Below, piece after piece: positions 61,308 through 64,000 of a DNA stretch of 64,000 bases. Made by a program: the position numbers and the translations under genes. The stretch's first letter is position 1, and the number at the start of each line of letters is the position of its first letter. The notes beneath the pieces were generated by a model. It worked only from the letters and a program-made list of their open reading frames with translations. It had not been told where the DNA came from and did not search any database. The stretch is from Curtobacterium pusillum (GTDB lineage: Bacteria > Actinomycetota > Actinomycetes > Actinomycetales > Microbacteriaceae), in the NCBI GenBank assembly GCA_002025645.1, contig CP018783.1, forward strand, positions 682,001-746,000, written 5' to 3'.

Positions 61308-62084
61308 TCAGATGCGCGGCGTCAGCGTCCCCCGCGCCAGCTTGTGCTGCGCCGACTGCGCCACCGGCCGGATCGTCACGAGGTCGAGGTTGACGTGCGC
61401 TGGAAGCTCGACCGAGTGCACGATCGCCTCCGCGACGTCCTCGGCGACGAGCGGCTCGGGCACGTTGTCGTACACCGCGGCCGCCTTCGCTTCGTCGCCA
61501 CGGAAGCGCGTGAGGGCGAACTCGTCGGTCTTCACCAGGCCCGGCGCGATCTCGACGACGCGGATCGGCTCGCCGTTGAGCTCGAGGCGCAGGGCACCGA
61601 CGAGCGCGTGCTCGGCGAACTTCGCGGCGTTGTACCCGCCACCGTTCTCGTACGCCACGTGCCCGGCGGTGCTCGTCACCGTCACGATGTCCGCGCTGCC
61701 GGCGGTCGCCGCACGACGGCGGAGGTGCGGGAGCAGGGCGGCGACGACGCGCTTCGTGCCGATCACGTTCACCTCGAACATGGCGCGCCAGTCGTCGACG
61801 TCGGACTCCTCGACACTCGCCGAACCGAAGGCACCGCCGGCGTTGTTCACGAGCGCGTCCGCTCCCCCGAGCTCCTCGACGCGGGCGGCGAGCGCCGCGA
61901 CGTCGGCAGCGTCCGTGATGTCCGCCACCAGCACGTCCGCGCCCGTCTCCGCGGCGAGCGCCTCGAGCTTCGACGCGCGGCGGGCGACGGCCAGCACGTC
62001 CCACCCGCGCGAGCGGAACAGCCGGACGGTCGCCGCCCCGATGCCCGAGCTCGCTCCGGTGACGACTGCGCGACGAGATGCCAT
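61308..62084 (-). CDS. SDR family oxidoreductase
   Basis: A 258-residue classical short-chain dehydrogenase: VVTGASSGIGAATVRLF (cofactor loop), LVNNAGGAFGSA, and catalytic Ser in VTSTAGHV and Tyr/Lys in GYNAAKFAEHAL. RRASKLEAL after strand two suggests NADP preference. It is close to the YdfG 3-hydroxy acid dehydrogenase group by layout (VEIAPGLVKTDEFALTRFRGDEAKAAAVY). AGGAACC lies upstream of ATG 62084. It stands alone between the PRTase unit and the divergent acyltransferase. Confidence 0.93.
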   Translation of the reverse strand: MASRRAVVTGASSGIGAATVRLFRSRGWDVLAVARRASKLEALAAETGADVLVADITDAADVAALAARVEELGGADALVNNAGGAFGSASVEESDVDDWRAMFEVNVIGTKRVVAALLPHLRRRAATAGSADIVTVTSTAGHVAYENGGGYNAAKFAEHALVGALRLELNGEPIRVVEIAPGLVKTDEFALTRFRGDEAKAAAVYDNVPEPLVAEDVAEAIVHSVELPAHVNLDLVTIRPVAQSAQHKLARGTLTPRI

Positions 62085-62165
62085 GTGGTTCCTCCAGGGA
62101 TCGGGTGGGATGTCCTGACAACCGTACCGATCAGGCAAGGTCACGATCAGGTAACGTGACGGGCG

Positions 62166-63254
62166 ATGACGACGGATGCCGCCCCTCCCGCGCCCTCGGC
62201 GCCCGCCACACAGCTCGAACCGGGTCGTGCGAAGCGTCGTATCCCGATGTGGGACACGGCGCGGTTCCTTGCGGTCACGCTCGTGGTCATCGGCCACGCG
62301 ATCCAGCGGCAGACCACGGCGAGCGAGCACGCCCTCGCCCTGTACACCTTCATCTACGCGTTCCACATGCCCGCGTTCGGTGTCATCAGCGGGTACTTCT
62401 CGTCCGCGGACACCCCCACGGCGAAGCGGATGCGCCGGACCATCACGGACATCGTGGTGCCGTACATCATCATGCAGACGATCTGGACGGTGGTGCAGGG
62501 GATCGTGGAGGGCGGGAAGAAGTTCAACCCGACCCAGCCGACCTGGACGCTCTGGTTCCTGCTCGCCCTCGGCATCTTCCGGCTGATCCTGCCGTACCTG
62601 GCGCAGCTGCGGTGGCCGCTGTTCTGGGCGGTCGTGTTCAGCATCGGCGTGGGCTACTTCGACAACGTCGACTCCACGCTGTCCCTGTCGCGGGCGATCA
62701 GCCTGCTCCCGTTCTTCCTGGTCGGCTGGCAGGTGAAGCAGTGGGGGTTGTTCGACCGCTGGTACGAGGCACCGCGGCGGATGGTCGTCCGGATCCGCAT
62801 CGCCGCCGCGGCGGTCTTCGCGGCGTGGGCGGTCGCATGCGCCATCTGGATCCCGCAGTTCAAGGAGTTCGACCTGCACCACTGGTTCTTCTACGACGAC
62901 TCGTACTCGGGTCTCGGCGAGGACGCCTGGTGGGCCGGTGCCGTCCGCTTCGGCCTGATGCTGCTCGCGGCGCTGCTGACGGCGTGCTTCCTGCTCCTCG
63001 TGCCCCGTCGGAACATCTGGATCACGCAGTTCGGCGCGGCGACGATGTACGTCTACCTCCTCCACACGTTCCTGCTCTACCCGATCCGCGAGTCCGGGAT
63101 CCTGGCCGGGCCGCACTCGGCGTGGCCGTTCGTGCTGCTCATGGTCGCGATCGCCTGCGCGGTGAGCCTGTTCCTCGCGCAGCCGTTCGTGCGGCGCGGG
63201 ATGCGCTGGCTGCTCGAACCGAACGTCGGTTGGTTGTTCCGCCGGGACGCGTGA
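62166..63254 (+). CDS. acyltransferase 3 family membrane protein
   Basis: A 362-residue polytopic protein with about ten helices. The N-terminal block AKRRIPMWDTARFLAVTLVV then IGHAIQR holds the His of the acyltransferase-3 family, and FIYAFHMPAFGVISGYF is the matching second motif (F-H-M-P). Such proteins O-acylate cell-surface sugars or antibiotics, taking acyl groups across the membrane. The closest flavour is the fucose 4-O-acetylase-like branch. It is not linked to other surface-polymer genes here. Confidence 0.9.
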   Translation: MTTDAAPPAPSAPATQLEPGRAKRRIPMWDTARFLAVTLVVIGHAIQRQTTASEHALALYTFIYAFHMPAFGVISGYFSSADTPTAKRMRRTITDIVVPYIIMQTIWTVVQGIVEGGKKFNPTQPTWTLWFLLALGIFRLILPYLAQLRWPLFWAVVFSIGVGYFDNVDSTLSLSRAISLLPFFLVGWQVKQWGLFDRWYEAPRRMVVRIRIAAAAVFAAWAVACAIWIPQFKEFDLHHWFFYDDSYSGLGEDAWWAGAVRFGLMLLAALLTACFLLLVPRRNIWITQFGAATMYVYLLHTFLLYPIRESGILAGPHSAWPFVLLMVAIACAVSLFLAQPFVRRGMRWLLEPNVGWLFRRDA

Positions 63255-63270
63255 CATCTCCGCGCAGGCT

Positions 63271-63343
63271 CGCAGTGTGCGAGGTGCCGCCCACGGTGCG
63301 AGGGCGCTTGCGTCCCACACAGCGCGGAACGTCGCACACTGCG
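63271..63343. repeat. long hairpin after acyltransferase gene
   Basis: CGCAGTGTGCGA (63271-63282) pairs perfectly with TCGCACACTGCG (63332-63343), and pairing can extend inward with mismatches. A related 9-nt half, TGGAGGCGC, follows at 63353. It lies 16 bp after the stop codon and probably acts as terminator of the acyltransferase gene. Confidence 0.5.
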
Positions 63344-63400
63344 GCCACAGCCTGGAGGCGCGGCGCGGCTCCGGCGCGCGCGTTACGTCCCGAGGCGGGT

Positions 63401-63416
63401 GCGCTGGTACCAGCGC
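63401..63416. promoter_or_regulatory. 16-bp perfect palindrome upstream of sulfhydrylase gene
   Basis: GCGCTGGTACCAGCGC is a perfect palindrome located 107 bp before the sulfhydrylase start in a 268-bp gap. It could be a repressor site or the first helix of a structured leader. The sequence after it (GTGAGTGCC near 63432, GGCCGGC near 63467) faintly resembles parts of SAM-IV-type riboswitches, but not enough to call one. Confidence 0.35.
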
Positions 63417-63522
63417 GACCACCTGCGTACCGTGAGTGCCGACGCGAAGGCGCGCCGTTCCTCCAGGCCGGCGCACGGCGACCCGACGACCGACCGCACC
63501 GACAGCCCGACAGGAGCACGAG

Positions 63523-64000
63523 ATGAGCACGAACGACGCCGCCCAGTGGCGGTTCGAGACCACCCAGGTCCACGCCGGCGCCCAGCCGGACCCGACCACC
63601 GGCGCCCGCGCCACCCCGATCTACAAGACGACCTCGTACGTCTTCGCGAACTCGGACGAGGCCCGCGACCTGTTCGCCCTGGCCAAGCCGGGCAACATCT
63701 ACTCGCGCATCATGAACCCGACGAACGACGTCGTCGAGCAGCGCATCGCGGCGCTCGAGGGCGGCACGGGAGCGCTCCTGGTGTCCAGCGGCCAGGCGGC
63801 GGAGACCTACGCCGTGCTCAACATCGCCGGCGCCGGTGACCACATCGTGTCCTCGTCGTCGATCTACGGCGGCACGTACAACCTGTTCAAGTACACGCTG
63901 GCGAAGCTCGGCATCGAGACGACGTTCGTCGAGGACCAGGACGACCTCGAGGAGTGGCGCCGCGCCGTCCGTCCGAACACGAAGCTGTTCTTCGCCGAGA
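63523..64000 (+). CDS. O-acetylhomoserine/O-acetylserine sulfhydrylase, N-terminal part
   Basis: Cut by the right edge; 159 residues visible. It is a Cys/Met metabolism PLP enzyme. FETTQVHAGAQPDPTTGARATPIYKTTSYVF is the conserved N-terminus, NIYSRIMNPTNDVVEQRIAALEGG follows, and VSSGQAAETYAVLNIAGAGDHIVSSSSIYGGTYNLFKYTLAKLG matches MetY-type sulfhydrylases. The PLP lysine lies outside. It would make homocysteine from O-acetylhomoserine and sulfide. AGGAG precedes the ATG. MetY or MetZ cannot be separated from this part alone. Confidence 0.93.
   Translation, partial: MSTNDAAQWRFETTQVHAGAQPDPTTGARATPIYKTTSYVFANSDEARDLFALAKPGNIYSRIMNPTNDVVEQRIAALEGGTGALLVSSGQAAETYAVLNIAGAGDHIVSSSSIYGGTYNLFKYTLAKLGIETTFVEDQDDLEEWRRAVRPNTKLFFAE

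Noticed and set aside
63430..63480. Calling a SAM-IV riboswitch before the sulfhydrylase gene.
   Set aside because: Only scattered motif resemblance; I could not build the required helices and pseudoknot by hand.

Overview
This window is a gene-dense, very GC-rich chromosomal segment with many GTG starts and 4-bp gene overlaps (GTGA, ATGA). It also has many genes whose start codon lies 6-7 nt downstream of a TANNNT -10 hexamer, the layout of leaderless actinobacterial transcripts. Gene content and style (PspA/TPM pair, Pls-type synthetase, DmdR/IdeR-like iron box, LplABC-type sugar importer lacking its own ATPase) fit an aerobic actinobacterium of the family Microbacteriaceae, most likely Curtobacterium or a close relative. 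The genus is inferred from general familiarity and was not tested. I see no rRNA, tRNA, CRISPR array, transposase or prophage.

Layout. 1-410: end of a Gfo/Idh/MocA oxidoreductase. 455-7344: a single-module membrane NRPS of the epsilon-poly-lysine synthetase (Pls/PosA) type, translationally coupled to an M1 aminopeptidase, followed by an XRE regulator, a methionine aminopeptidase and an Sfp-type phosphopantetheinyl transferase. 7366-13293: a TPM-domain membrane protein with PspA, a degenerate arginase-like protein, a flavin disulfide reductase and a small HEXXH protein. 13420-16128: siderophore ABC ATPase and siderophore-interacting protein, divergent from a hydrolase, with an iron-box-like site between them. 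16186-21199: a dipeptide/oligopeptide ABC importer. 21396-31852: a carbohydrate locus (secreted TIM-barrel protein, ThuA-like protein, heparinase II/III-like lyase, 2-hydroxyacid dehydrogenase, DeoR/LacI hybrid regulator, two permeases, Tat lipoprotein binding protein). 31968-36949: amidase, lipoprotein, CPBP protease and a NarL-type two-component system. 36954-41222: DHFR-like reductase, NmrA-like protein, EthD-like protein, 3-hydroxyacyl-CoA dehydrogenase divergent from acetoacetate decarboxylase, and TetR. 41232-47837: two HdeD-like membrane proteins, an amino-acid antiporter, arginine deiminase, an HtrA-like protease and a tandem universal stress protein, which reads as an acid/stress island. 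47869-50146: 5-oxoprolinase pxpABC. 50134-55362: ECF sigma factor with membrane partner, HIT protein, an unknown protein, ABC-F ATPase and a BKACE enzyme. 55334-58319: gluconate kinase, permease and GntR regulator. 58632-64000: acetyltransferase, uracil-DNA glycosylase, S51-like peptidase, phosphoribosyltransferase, SDR, acyltransferase and the start of an O-acetylhomoserine sulfhydrylase.

The most interesting system is the Pls-like locus. It has one adenylation domain whose inferred pocket code points to a basic diamino acid, one carrier domain, and three membrane-separated C-terminal domains. The coupled M1 aminopeptidase could be a product-degrading self-protection enzyme, and the carrier-activating transferase is about 2.4 kb downstream. 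Together they suggest production, activation and turnover of a cationic homopolymer. The second notable layer is non-coding: several families of long perfect or near-perfect hairpins and duplicated palindromic elements sit at operon ends, and at least two families recur several times within 64 kb.
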